Source of the DNA: Aspergillus flavus
Lineage: Eukaryota; Ascomycota; Eurotiomycetes; Eurotiales; Aspergillaceae
Length of the DNA: 64,000 nt
Direction of reading: 5' to 3'
Assembly: GCF_009017415.1 (NCBI RefSeq)
Contig: NC_092404.1
Span: 930,001-994,000, forward strand
Positions 51,618 to 64,000 of the stretch are shown in pieces. Position 1 is the first letter of the stretch; each line of letters opens with the position of its first letter. The notes under the pieces were generated by a model. It was not told where the DNA came from. It did no database searches and saw nothing but the letters and a program-made list of their open reading frames with translations. The position numbers and the translations under genes are program-made.

Positions 51618-52611
51618 GGTGATAATGTGAAGAGGCCAACGGACTGCGGTGTTCAATGGTTTGGCTAAGCCAAGGGATAGAAGTATGTTCTGATCTAGTA
51701 AATCCCCGGCGATAGCTCAACACATGAGATAGTCAGGAAGTTGGATAGGGTAGGGGGGAGGAATACAATTGAAACGAACAGGAAGACAAGATTTAAAAAA
51801 GAAAAGAATGAAAGAAGACTCTTAGGGAAAAACTTATCGCCAAAGTCATACAATCTATGGATTCCTTCGGCCGGCAAGAAAACCGCGGGCGATACGGACA
51901 ATCACGGGAAACTGTCGATAACCCGATAACGCTGCCGCCCGAGCCAATGATAACCTGGGGTTACTCTGCGGTCCCTTGCAAAGTCGCCCCGCACACGCGC
52001 CCGTAAACCGCGCTTGGCTTCTCCGCGAGCGATAAGAGATTATTTTCCCGCGGGAAAGTCTTAGCTTATGATCTTGGTCCAGACGCGGGGTCGGAGATTT
52101 CTGGAATTTTTCTACCTCAAATAGCGATATTATACTATTTTTCAAGACTGAAGAATTAATTGAATTACGTTTGATCGACCTGAACCAGTCAATACAATAT
52201 CGATACCGCTTCAGTTGCTAACATAGGCAGTCGAGTCTCCCAAAAAGTTATGCAGTACTTAGACCCTCCACAGGTTCTTTCCGATCCGATGTGATCAAGC
52301 TCGGGAAGCACAGTCAGGCTATTTATACATGCTATGACTAACGAGTGACAGTAACACCACATGGACGGTCTGGAACCGCCATCGCAATTCGTGTTATGCG
52401 GGGTTTTACAGCCATTTACTTTGTGCGACAGATTTTATCTCTTGAAAAACTCAACATAGAACAAAGCATATTGTCGGTAATGGAACACAACATCGCTCAG
52501 TGCCTCTGTATATTTATTATCGGCTAAATATCCTACTCGTTGAGATATGTACAGAAATAACAAAGGATGGTTACCGGAAGAGAAAAGAGAAACCAGTGTA
52601 GTGCGATAGAT
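51618..52611. other. Intergenic: GCV2 promoter
   Basis: About 1 kb between two minus-strand genes. The 51740-51940 stretch is A-rich on the plus strand (T/C-rich leader on the minus strand), fitting a 5' UTR of GCV2. No gene seen. Confidence 0.5.
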
Positions 52612-54555
52612 TTATATCGTATACCGAAACTCTGGAGACCCCTCGATGACACGCTCCCCACGGTCCGCTTCTCTGTTCGACCGGCGGAACCACAAGCTCA
52701 TCGCCGCCACAATGACTAACATGAGGAGATTGCATCTACACGCCGCTTAGTAACTCGATGCAATGAAAGCTTGACTTGATAAAGGACCAGCACTTACGCA
52801 ATAGTCGTCCACATGCCCGGTCGGTATCCAGGTGCATCCTGAGACCTAAAGACCAAGCTACTCACAATTCCTCCGATGCCACCAAATCCCACCAACGTAG
52901 CACTAGAAAATGCACGGGTCCATTGGCCACGGACATTGTTCGCTTGATATGCCATACAAGCTGGGATGTTGGAGTTGGCACCGGCCACAGCGAAGAATAC
53001 GCCCACGTACCGCGCAGCATTGCCTTTCGCAAAGCCCATAATGGGAAGTCCAATAATACAGAGTAAAGCGTTGAAGACGACGATTGCTCCTCGTAGGCGA
53101 TATTTATCACCAATCCAGGCGGTTGCGTACATTACGATTCCGGCGAACACATAGGGTGGCGCAATTAAACATTGTGCGGCAGCGGTACTAAACCCCATAC
53201 CCCGTTCAAGGATGATCGGGAGGAAATATGCGATGGCATACGTGACGGTCGTAGTGCAGCTGTTTCATGTTAGAGGATCGCTAAGAGAACACAATGCATT
53301 CGGCACGCCTTACAAGAATATCATTGCAAACCCCCAGATCTTCAGGTCGAGGGCAGGTGACAGGAAGCGCTTGAGAGAGAAGGGCTCCACGTCTCCATCA
53401 GAACGATCCCGGTTGATACGGCGGACGATGAACGCGCATTCTTTCTCATTAAGAAACCTCCAAGACTTGTGCGCCTTATCAGGGAAGTCAACCAGAAAGG
53501 TGATGGTCAGGATGCCAATCACCCCTGTGATCTGCTGGAATTAGCAACTGGGGTCGCCCAGGGAAAAAGCGTACATACCACGCCTTCCATGATAAATATC
53601 CATCTCCAGCCTTCCAGATCCTGAAGCCCGCCCATCTGCATCAGCCCAAAAGCAAGAATACCAGACAATGCTGATGCTACGCAACCGATTAAGTAGAAGA
53701 CCGAGAACCGCTTTTGCACGTCAACTAACCCTGTCAGTGCTTAGGAGTAAATCGTATCGTAGGTTTACACTTACACCGAGTGTACCAGCTTGACAAAAGA
53801 TATACACAACCGGGGAAGTAGCCTATATCGAATCAGATTAGTCTTATGTTACTTCGGGTTCCATAGTGATGATAACCAGGAGACAGCGCCGGATTTGGGG
53901 AAAGTACCTGCTTCAAGTATACCCAGCAGTGCACGCGTCGCGACCATATGCTTCCAATTCTTTGCAAATCCCATGCCCTTTAAAACAATATCAATAGATT
54001 GTTCGACGGCATACTGTCACAAACCAGCGCGCTGAGCGACTCACAACTAGAATTGCCCCCCAAAGAATAACAATGGTTCCCAAGAAGTAGGTAGGACCTA
54101 TCTTCCGTGTTATAACTGTCATGGGTGGCTGGAAGATCACATAAGGAACGAAGAAGATGAGGACCATGACGGACTATTGATGTCAGCCACAGATTCTAAA
54201 TGTACGATGAGGATCTTGAGACATACATATCGGGTTCCAATTGTCAAACCCAGGTCCTTGGTCATGCTATGGGCGATCAATCAACCGATGAATCATCCAT
54301 TTGAGGCGATGCCTACTGCACCAGGGAAACTTACCCCGCGACAGCAGCCATGCTCAGATTTGTCCTGTCCATGAGGGACACACAATATGCTAAACCCGTA
54401 ATGGTGACAAGACGTCTATCCACCCGGTGGATAATCTTACGCTGCTCTGCGTATGTGTATTCTTCATCGTAGTCAACATCGTTCAGGGCAGGTTGATTGA
54501 CGTCTTCAATCCTGGTGTCTGCACCGGGATCCTTTTCGCTGCTTGAATATGACAT
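52612..54555 (-). CDS. MFS transporter, anion:cation symporter family (allantoate permease/Dal5-like)
   Basis: Multi-exon gene (about eight exons, short phase-consistent introns) encoding roughly 500 residues. A ~50-residue acidic N-terminus leads to RKIIHRVDRRLVTITGLAYCVSLMDRTNLSMAAVAG, the typical first helix of Dal5/Tna1-like carriers (LDRTN motif). Later segments are KRFSVFYLIGCVASALSG, LEGWRWIFIMEGV (hallmark GWRWIF-EG), a loop NEKECAFIVRRINRDRSD, and a second half with CMAYQANNVRGQWTRAFSSA. The C-terminus ends in a charged tail RRSNREADRGERVIE. Such carriers import organic acids, vitamins, ureides or dipeptides at the plasma membrane with H+. The substrate is not assignable. Confidence 0.88.
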
Positions 54556-56408
54556 GGTTGAATAATTGCTCGCTCCTAAAGTGCGTTCTGGGGGCAAAGG
54601 AGGGAGAAGTTGTGGGGGTGTCGAGAGGAAGAGGGGCACCAGGGACAACCGCACAGATATAGGATTATATAGAGGCGGTCTGGTGTGTTTGTCTCATATA
54701 CGCTATTCAGTTAAACTTTTGACCACAATTGCCTCTTCAGTGTGTAACTCGTTCGTCGCACAACATAGGACTGTGAAGACCCATTGAAGAATGCGCTATA
54801 GACGCCATCTTTCGTGCCACCAGGCTGAAGGCAACAGAGAACCAGATAACCGACTCGAAATCACCATATTACCTCGGCCTTGGGAGACTGATCGCTATCT
54901 CAATTGGAAGATGGTGACCTCCCCACATTTTCCCCAGCTTTTTGTGTTTGAGAAAGTGGAGTGAAAAAGATGCGGGGGTGTAGAGCGATTGACATCAGGA
55001 CTCCCTTGGCAGCTTGGCGTATGACATCCAGCTGCCCTCATTCGCTCTGGGATCAGACACTTTGCTGGAACTTCCGGAGTCGCCGCGCCAGCAGTCGACA
55101 TCTCGGAGACATCCTAAACCATCTTGTTTTCTGAGTCTTGCTCTTTGTTCTCTGGATCGCATGGTTCTTCCGCTACCAGCACTCTGGTACTTCTTTCCAC
55201 CGGGTCATTCACCCAAAAGCCCGTATAATCCCGCGTGGTTAAGGATTGTGGCTTGAGGCGGGCCAATCCCAGGCCAACGCCCAGATAGGTTCGAGACTGG
55301 ACTATCTCAAAATTAAAAATCCAAAGTGAGGGTCCCGTATGCGCGGATTAACTCCGCGCGCTGGTCCAAAGAACAAAATTTTGGAGCAATTTAGACTTCT
55401 AGCTTGCGTCTCGCGGAAACTCTCGCACAGATCATAACTCGTCGAGCTTAGATCATGCAGTTAACATAGAGTGAATAAACACTAGAGAAGATAGTACTCG
55501 AGCGCCCTCCTTGTTGTTCTTAGCCATCGCCATAGGCCTTCCAGCCCGTCTTAGGATGGCGCGAATTGATTGGGAGGAAGCTAGTCTGTCTCAGGTGAAC
55601 AGCGAGCTGTCAAATGAAAACATTCTTTGTGGGGAAAATTGTACGTTCATTCTTGTCTTCACCGTATTTGGCTCCTTAGGGTTTCGTTAGTGGAGGCCAG
55701 TAAAGGCCCTAAGAATCTAAACTAAATTCCTAACCCGGATTCTTCGTATACAAATCTCTACTGTGGAATTCGCGTGTCTGACTGAGACTTTGATCGGGGA
55801 AGAGAACTCGATATTGAATCCATCAACTTGCTCTGGGTATCTATGCAACTCTGTGAAAGCTTTACCATCTGTAGCTGCAAATTGCAAAGTATAGCTGATG
55901 AACCCCGGGTGGCGTCCTGCTACCAACAAGCTACAGCGCCAGACAACCGCAATCCTTACTACCGATACGAGAATCTGCTAGATAGGCTTTTCTTGCCACA
56001 TATGGAGTACATCGTGACAATAGTGGTATGATGTAGCTGTGGCGAGAAAGTACTCAAAGCGGGGCAGTGGATGTCAGGCACATCGTAAGGTTTGATAAAG
56101 ACTAGCGTTTCTGATCCCAGGTAGAACCCCTCACTTAATGCGGCATGCAGGGATTCTAAGCTTACTGCCTCAGTGGGTGACAGGGTTCTACAATAAAGTG
56201 CCTCGGCTAAACCTTGCTATATAGATCAATACATGTAACTATTGGTTCTCTAATAAGTAAGGTTCCAGGTCAGCTGTCCTTTGAATTGGGATTGTTTCAC
56301 TCCATTAGTTAGCCTGTTCAACACAGTCGACAGGCATAATTCATCATATTCAAGTTCATTATCAGAGCAATGCTTGAAGATCGGGCATTAGTAGCTCTGG
56401 TCACCTAT
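54556..56408. other. Gene-free 1.85 kb
   Basis: Promoter of the ACS transporter followed by DNA with only short frames (for example 55717-55929 minus, 55828-56031 plus) lacking motif or splice support. No tRNA: the GGTTCGAGACT at about 55288 has no D-arm or acceptor stem upstream. Confidence 0.5.
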
Positions 56409-58577
<2,169 letters not shown>

Positions 58578-59752
58578 GATTCCATGGATAAGGTAAGATA
58601 ATTGGCTTTAAATAAAGCAAGGGGTCCCCAAGGTATATATGATATACCACAACCGCCATTGCCACAGCTATATTGAAGTGAATTTCTCCGAGTGGTCCAT
58701 CATATCGACTGTTTGTGGGGCCTGAATTTCAGAGCTGGTCAATATTGAACGATTATTCAACAGTCTATGCTTGACTAAATCTCCTAAATCAGCCAAGAAA
58801 AACGGTTGGATTGACTAGTTCATTGGACATGACAATACTCTCAATGGGGTGCCATGGAAAGTGGATTCTCTGATTGAAATGCATATACAATTCCACTAAT
58901 AAGAAATTGCACTTTCTGTAAAGTCTCAGTAGCTTACTTTCAATCTGCATCGAACATTCCACCAATTAGAACTGCGACCATCTCACTACCCCACGGGCGA
59001 TCAATCCCCTCATATTTTAGTCTGCTCCGCTGACTGTTAGTGTAACGCTAACCCTCAGCTTTCAGAACTCCTATAGTAGGATCACATATTGGATTCTAAT
59101 TATATACCGAATTCCTTATTCCTCTTAAGCTTTCTAGCTCACTACCGGAGCACTCGCTATACATAGATGTCTGCCACAGGATATCTTTCACCTCACCTTT
59201 GCCTTTCAATAGTCACTACAAGACAACTACAATCATACCGCATCCCTAATATGTCGCAAAATCTAGTTGACCTCTTAACTATATATTCATTTTCCCGTCA
59301 TATATCATTAGCCCAGTCTCCTTGCCAGCCCTGTCAAAGTTCTCAGCAGTGAGGCATACTTCACATACGGAAACATCAGCTATGTCTACAGTTACGCTTT
59401 CTCCCACCTTCAGCGCTCCAAATCTATGACCAGTGCACAGACATAGTAAGATTGAATTGAGGAAGGGGCACCTCACATCATATGTGGACCAGGCAGCAAG
59501 CAACCCCGAGTATGATTTCACAAGCAGGAACCATGCTCAGAGTATGCAACTTCCCTTCAACACTCCTCCTCTCCACCTTGATCTACTCTACTCCCGGATC
59601 GGCCTCACCACTATAAGTCACTACTCAGAAACAACGATCTACCAATTTTTCCAGGTATCTCTCAAAGAGAAACTTGAAGGGAGGAGTCGAAAAGCAGATT
59701 CCCATCTACTTCACATACAACTACGAAGCCTCCAAGCCACAAATCAAGACAA
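58578..59752. other. Intergenic, divergent region
   Basis: 1.2 kb between the carboxylesterase (minus) and the small orphan gene (plus). A minus-strand 80-codon frame at 59279-59521 and a plus-strand 138-codon frame at 59433-59849 contradict each other and carry no motif. Not called. Confidence 0.45.
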
Positions 59753-60603
59753 ATGGAGTGTGAAACCCTATACCAAAGATATCGAAAACTCACCCTCGAC
59801 ACGTCCCTACCAACGGCGTCTACCACGTACTCCCGCGTCGGTTCTTTAAAGAATATCTTTCACAATACTACTGTAACGAACTCGAATGAGGGTAGTCCGA
59901 TATGTCTCAAGTGCGGAGGTCCAGTACATCTAGACGAGAACTTGTGCCCATCTGTAGCCTTCCTTGAAGGCTATATGTACGCTGTATGGTTTTGTGTTCC
60001 TTATGACTATATCCAGTACACTGATATTTTGGTAGCAACGGCAGCACCAGCATGAGCCAAGGAACGGCGATAATGATGGCGTCGCGAAAAAGAAGAAGAG
60101 GAGGAGGAGACCGAAGATGGTAATTGTATCCCTCGGTGTACTTGGTATCTGGGTTCTTTACAACTACTAATTCTCCTGATAAATTGGACAGCTTTACCAA
60201 ATGTACCGCCCTACGCCCCCTGAGCCACAACCCCTTATTCAGACCAAGAACGCCAGAAAACGAAGACGTCGTCGCGCTAGGCGGCGTTTGATGAATGTAT
60301 GAGCAATGCTTTGCTGAAGATGCTGTGGATCTGAGTTAGCTGACCTGTTTCTATTAGGAACAAATCAGAAAAGAGAAAAAGAGACAGGAGTGGATAATCA
60401 GAGAGGCAAAAATCAGAGAGGAGGCAAAAACCAGAGAGGAGACAATAACCAGAGAGTCAAGACCGCAAGAGGAGGAAGAACAGGCACGTCTCATGAGCCT
60501 AGGATATGCACCGACTCGCGTATATCAGTCTGAGGCATATATGTTTTATCAATTGTTGACTAGACATAATGGTTGCTTTACGTTTATGCTAGTACTATTA
60601 TAG
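59753..60603 (+). CDS. Orphan protein: zinc-knuckle-like motif, basic region, Glu/Arg coiled coil
   Basis: I propose four exons: 59753-59983, 60036-60119, 60192-60296 and 60358-60603, all with phase-0 introns and normal GT/AG sites, giving 221 residues. No single exon is convincing, but they join without a stop. Residues about 53-67 read CLKCGGPVHLDENLC, a CX2CX4HX5C pattern one residue longer than a canonical CCHC zinc knuckle. Two highly basic clusters follow (KKKKRRRRPK and RKRRRRRARRR), each ending an exon or close to it, then a coiled-coil-like Glu/Arg/Lys repeat (REAKIREEAKTREE) built from an 18-nt tandem repeat. The basic clusters suggest nuclear or nucleic-acid binding. No catalytic domain. 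The family is unknown to me and the model could be off at the 5' end. Confidence 0.55.
60396..60459 (+). repeat. Imperfect 15-18 nt tandem repeat within orphan gene exon 4
   Basis: Four units of the form AAYCAGAGAGGMGRCAAN, the first shorter by 3 nt. The in-frame change of unit length and the encoded heptad-like I/T-R-E-x-A-K pattern fit a coding repeat. Confidence 0.7.
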
Positions 60604-61142
60604 CGTGAGTTCAGTTCCCACTGATTGCAGAGCTGTGGGTACACGTTTGAGACATCGCAGTTCCACAGGGCAAACTTTTACGTGACTTGAAACTGTGTTA
60701 TTAGTTTTCACGTGTTAAACTCTGGGATATAATCAAACGCCGTTCGATTCGAGAGAGATTCTGCAAAAGAGATCCACATGGTATCAGGGACTCGGGCTTC
60801 TTGTTAGGGCATGTTTTGGCTTTTGCCTATTAATAGGGGTACGCGCTCGTTTTTCTGGAATACTCTAACGAAACCTTGATGTAACCCAACCGACGATGTT
60901 TTGGATGTCCGATACACTATTGATTTGGAAAAACTTTGTTCAATAATTGGGATTTCTCCCTTTCTCTTTCGCTGCTGCTTCATTTGTCACAAATCACTCA
61001 TACGTAGGACTATCTTACTACCGAGGTATTACGGAAGAGAAACAAAATCAAAAGTGTGACGAAAAGAAACAGAAGAATGTTCATTCTGTGTAATCTATGT
61101 CCTAGAATAGCTCGTAGTGTCGTACAGTATCTATTACTTTCT
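60604..61142. other. Intergenic between convergent genes
   Basis: 540 bp holding the 3' regions of the orphan gene (plus) and the PTH11-like gene (minus). Nothing else seen. Confidence 0.5.
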
Positions 61143-62454
61143 CTACACAATATGTCTCTGGTCCGCCTCCTGCTGTCCATGGAATATCGAGACTTCAGTG
61201 GTCACTCCGATGCTCTTATTCCCCGGGCTACCCGGTTCCGTCGACTGCACCGGGCCACTTGGGGGTATATTAGTCTCCGAGCTCATCATCTCGTAGTCGT
61301 CATAACCGTGCTTGGACCAAGATAGCAGGCGCTTACTGTCTCTAGCCCTAGACTTTATCCCGGATGTAGGCTTCGATTGGCTTTTCATATTAGACCGGTT
61401 GCGCGTCGAGAGCGTGTACTCGGTCAGATGAGTGAATATGTTCCCAAAGACAGGCTTCAGGGCCGGCACAGACAGCGCAATCAAGGTGCCTGCAATCTCA
61501 GCATTCTCAATGACCATCATGGGATCGTAGGCCCAACTACCGTCATCAGCCCATTGGCCCACTGCGACAAAGTAAACGCGGACAGCGGAAATGACAATGA
61601 CACTGTTGCACTCTTGTTAGATGTGGTGGTGATATAGTGGGAATCAATAAACCTTACAGGACACCTGGAAACATAACGAGAGAGAGTTGGGCCTTCCTCT
61701 TCATGGAGACATGGAGTTCCTTGATAAGGATGGTCGGGATAATAAACATGAGCACGTCGCAAGTCAATGAAACACCGGAGTTGACTGAATAGACCAGACC
61801 CCAAGTGAGACAATTGTAGCTGATTGGCTCTTCCTGCCAGGGGTAAGGCCATAGTCCGGTTACAGGTCGACAGTGGAATATTAATAGAAACAGCTGAGGA
61901 AGATACGCGGCGAATAGGAAGCCGGCTGCAATCTTGATCGCGAGGTGTAGTTTGCTGGAGCGTGCAGCCAGGCGGTGGTAAAACGCCAAACCCGATAGTC
62001 GACAAAAGAACAGAGCAGTGGTGTAGAGAACGTGCGCAACGAAATCCAGAACCTCAGTCTGACGCACCGTGGGCATCGCCAGAACATACTGGATGTAATC
62101 CATATGGCGACCACTTCCCAAATCAATCAAAACGAGAGACAGAACAACAAAGGAGATATATATCATCTATTTCAGGACTAAAAGTCAGTTCCAGTTCCAT
62201 CGTCATATCTAAGGATCAGTTCAGGGAAATCATACCATAGTGAGAATAGCCAGAACATCGTCGAGACCGAGTTTCTTGACAAGCCATATCCGTGCGTAGA
62301 GACGCACTATCATGATCACCCCGGTGAAGCACACCAGAAATATGATGCCCACAATGGCCGGGCGATCGCGCGACTCGGCGAGGTACTCGAGCGACATCCC
62401 AGAAGGGATCCTCCCCGCGGCATCCGCGAGGAGAATGTCATCGGGAATGCCCAT
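61143..62454 (-). CDS. PTH11-like integral membrane protein (fungal rhodopsin-domain family)
   Basis: Three exons (62454-62236, 62166-61658, 61602-61143) join in phase to 395 residues. About seven hydrophobic segments are visible, including PAIVGIIFLVCFTGVIMIV, ISFVVLSLVLI, TALFFCRLSGLAFYHR, FLFAAYLPQLFLLIFHC and LTCDVLMFIIPTILI. The FCRLSGLAFYHRL loop and HCRPVTGLWPY...CLTWGLVYSVNSGVSLTCDVL region are characteristic of the fungal PTH11-related rhodopsin domain, whose members are putative surface sensors. The C-terminal ~120 residues are a soluble Ser-rich tail. No N-terminal CFEM domain is present. The start is MGIPDD (62454), since the frame further upstream has no ATG. It is divergent from the amidase gene. 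Confidence 0.88.
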
Positions 62455-63457
62455 GGAGAACGATCCACAGAAGGCAGGATTGGGCCTCACTCAGCGGGAC
62501 GTGCGTGCCATCTTAAAGGCAGGCATGTTGTGTCTACCCAACAAAGGCGGACAGAGTTGTTTCATGGTGAAAAAAGGACGCAAACACTAATAAGAAAAAA
62601 ATTGACTCCGTCATAGAACTCTAACCAGGTTCTGACAATGGCTCGCATTGCCCAGAAACGGGCCATTCGTCAAATCAGCTCTTAGCGATGCCCTGCAAAG
62701 TCTTGTTGCGGTGGATACCAGTGATATCGAGTGAGATCCGCAGAGTACCGAAGCCGTGGGCTTGACAGTCGGTAGAGGCGCATCGTATGGGCTGATGGTG
62801 GAGGTGCTGCCTTGTTCAGCGGGTACTCTGATTGCTAATAGACTTTAGTTCTTTCATTTCATGGATTCATAAAGAACGCTGACGTTGCATTGGAAAATTT
62901 TGCAGTGGAGATAAGGAGACCAACGACATTTGTCTCTTTTCTTCCCCTGAAGTTAATTTCATTCAAGTTCGACGATGGTTGCTTTGGCTAACCTGCAGGA
63001 TGAACCCAAAATACGATCAAGTTACAGGGGTATCACGGTACTGCCACACATGACCGACTAGCCCGATTTGATCAGATCGAGATCCTCGATCTCAAAACGA
63101 CATTGTAAAACGTTCCGAGTCCAACGACAACAATAACCACCACCCCGATCCAAGAGTGGGGATGTTCCCACCCTGGTTCGGTTGTTAGTGCCGCTCGTTT
63201 CTCTGCTCTGGTTCGCTCTCATTGCTGCCACTATCAAACTATTGATTGCAAAGGTGGAGCTAATTTGTCAATTTCCACGACGACCTTCTCAGATGAGTAT
63301 ATGAACGTGGAGTTCCGGAACAGACCTAAAAACGCTCCGTCCCCTGCATTGCTTAGCCCCTCGCGTGGGATCGACTCCTGATCAAAAAGGTCGATCTTCC
63401 CCTGTTTAAGGTGGTTGTTTCTACCAAACACCATTTTTCCATCTCGGTGCAACCATC
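62455..63457. other. Divergent promoter region, PTH11-like / amidase
   Basis: 1.0 kb with both 5' regions. A 72-codon minus-strand frame at 63234-63452 looks smooth but lacks homology I can recognise or a splice partner. Not called. Confidence 0.5.
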
Positions 63458-64000
63458 ATGGTCTCGAAAGTGTTCGGTCGACTTTTGGCCACCGGCCTTG
63501 TATTGGCAAACTCTGTTTCCGCCAGCACCGAGGCAGCCAATGACGATAGTTTAGTTGCATCTCAGGTTGTGACAAATCCCTATGAATATGATTTCCCTAC
63601 CTTGGGAGCCACAGGAGCCTCGCTCTTCCCCATGCGTTTGTGCAATGGCTTCAAGCTAGAGGAAGCCAGCATCGACGCCATTCAGGAGCAACTCGGTGCT
63701 GGAAATCTCACTAGCGTTGAACTCCTGCAATGCTACCTGGAGCGCATTCACCAGACCCAGCCTTATTTGAAGTAGGTTTTCCTCATCTGCGTGTATTTAA
63801 TATGCCTTCCTACTGACGTCACCACCAGTGCGATTTTGCAAGTCAACCCGGATGCTTTCAAGATAGCGAAAGCCCTTGATGAGGAACGCGCGCAGGGAAA
63901 GAGCCGCGGCCCGCTCCACGGTATCCCGTTCATCGTCAAGGATAACATTGCTAGCAAGGATCGTTTGGAAACCACTGCGGGCAGCTGGGCACTTCTGGGC
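63458..64000 (+). CDS. Secreted amidase (amidase-signature family), 5' part only
   Basis: Cut by the right window edge. Exon 1 (63458-63771) and exon 2 (from 63829) join as QPYLN|AILQVNPD. The start encodes a signal peptide (MVSKVFGRLLATGLVLANSVSA). The N-terminal helical part of the amidase-signature fold is seen in NLTSVELLQCYLERI, followed by GPLHGIPFIVKDNIASKD, whose Lys in VKDN is the catalytic Lys of the Ser-cisSer-Lys triad. The Gly/Ser-rich signature with both Ser lies beyond the window. The family hydrolyses amides, releasing ammonia; a secretory form is less common than cytosolic ones. Substrate unknown. Confidence 0.88.

Noticed and set aside
55270..55300. GGTTCGAGACT resembling a tRNA T-loop
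   Set aside because: No D-arm, anticodon stem or acceptor stem can be built around it.
59279..59521. An 80-codon minus-strand frame with a Cys-rich middle (VCEVCLTAEN)
   Set aside because: Only two Cys in close spacing, no further zinc-binding residues, and no exon to extend it.
63234..63452. A smooth 72-codon minus-strand frame upstream of the amidase
   Set aside because: Sits in the amidase promoter, has no recognisable relative or joinable exon; chance frame is the simpler explanation.

Overview
The window reads as nuclear DNA of a filamentous ascomycete, most likely an Aspergillus or close Eurotiomycete. Genes carry many short introns (about 45-120 nt, GTNNGT donors, CTAAC/CTGAC-like branch sites), lie on both strands, and include rhamnogalacturonan lyase, an S28 peptidase, a P450, DHA2- and Dal5-type transporters and a PTH11-like membrane protein. 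I count 22 protein-coding genes (one cut by the right edge) and one intron-encoded C/D snoRNA. No tRNA, rRNA, CRISPR array or recognisable transposase was seen. Exon boundaries come from reading splice sites and checking that phases add up, not from transcript data.

Layout. 0.4-10.8 kb is accessory: an HSL-type esterase, an unrecognised protein, a 14-TM-type MFS exporter, divergent from it a PLP beta-synthase fused to a rhodanese domain, then a ferric-reductase-like oxidoreductase. 11.7-27.8 kb is a housekeeping block: 60S ribosomal protein L7 with a snoRNA in an intron, ESCRT-II SNF8, eIF3c, the kinase Yak1 and the repair ATPase Rad26/CSB. 29.6-34.7 kb holds two secreted or surface proteins and a Mediator Med27-like subunit. 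35.4-39.3 kb holds a CYP52-like P450 and an S28 serine peptidase. A gene-poor 3 kb follows, with a 26-T/10-G tract flanked by an inverted repeat. 42.3-51.6 kb: rhamnogalacturonan lyase (PL4), guanine deaminase with a hydrophobic C-terminal tail, and mitochondrial glycine decarboxylase P-protein. 52.6-64 kb: an allantoate-permease-like transporter, a secreted type-B carboxylesterase, a small zinc-knuckle-like/basic/coiled-coil orphan, a PTH11-like protein, and a secreted amidase that runs off the end.

How the genes relate. The housekeeping genes are functionally independent neighbours. The most suggestive groupings are the divergent MFS/PLP-rhodanese pair (about 1 kb shared upstream region, possible sulfur or small-molecule metabolism), and the nitrogen-salvage flavour of guanine deaminase, glycine decarboxylase, the Dal5-like transporter and the amidase. 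The guanine deaminase promoter contains a CGG-N6-CCG element of the UaY type and GATA motifs. The best non-coding find is the snoRNA in L7 intron 2: its guide matches a conserved large-subunit rRNA segment, and yeast RPL7 introns also host snoRNAs for that segment.
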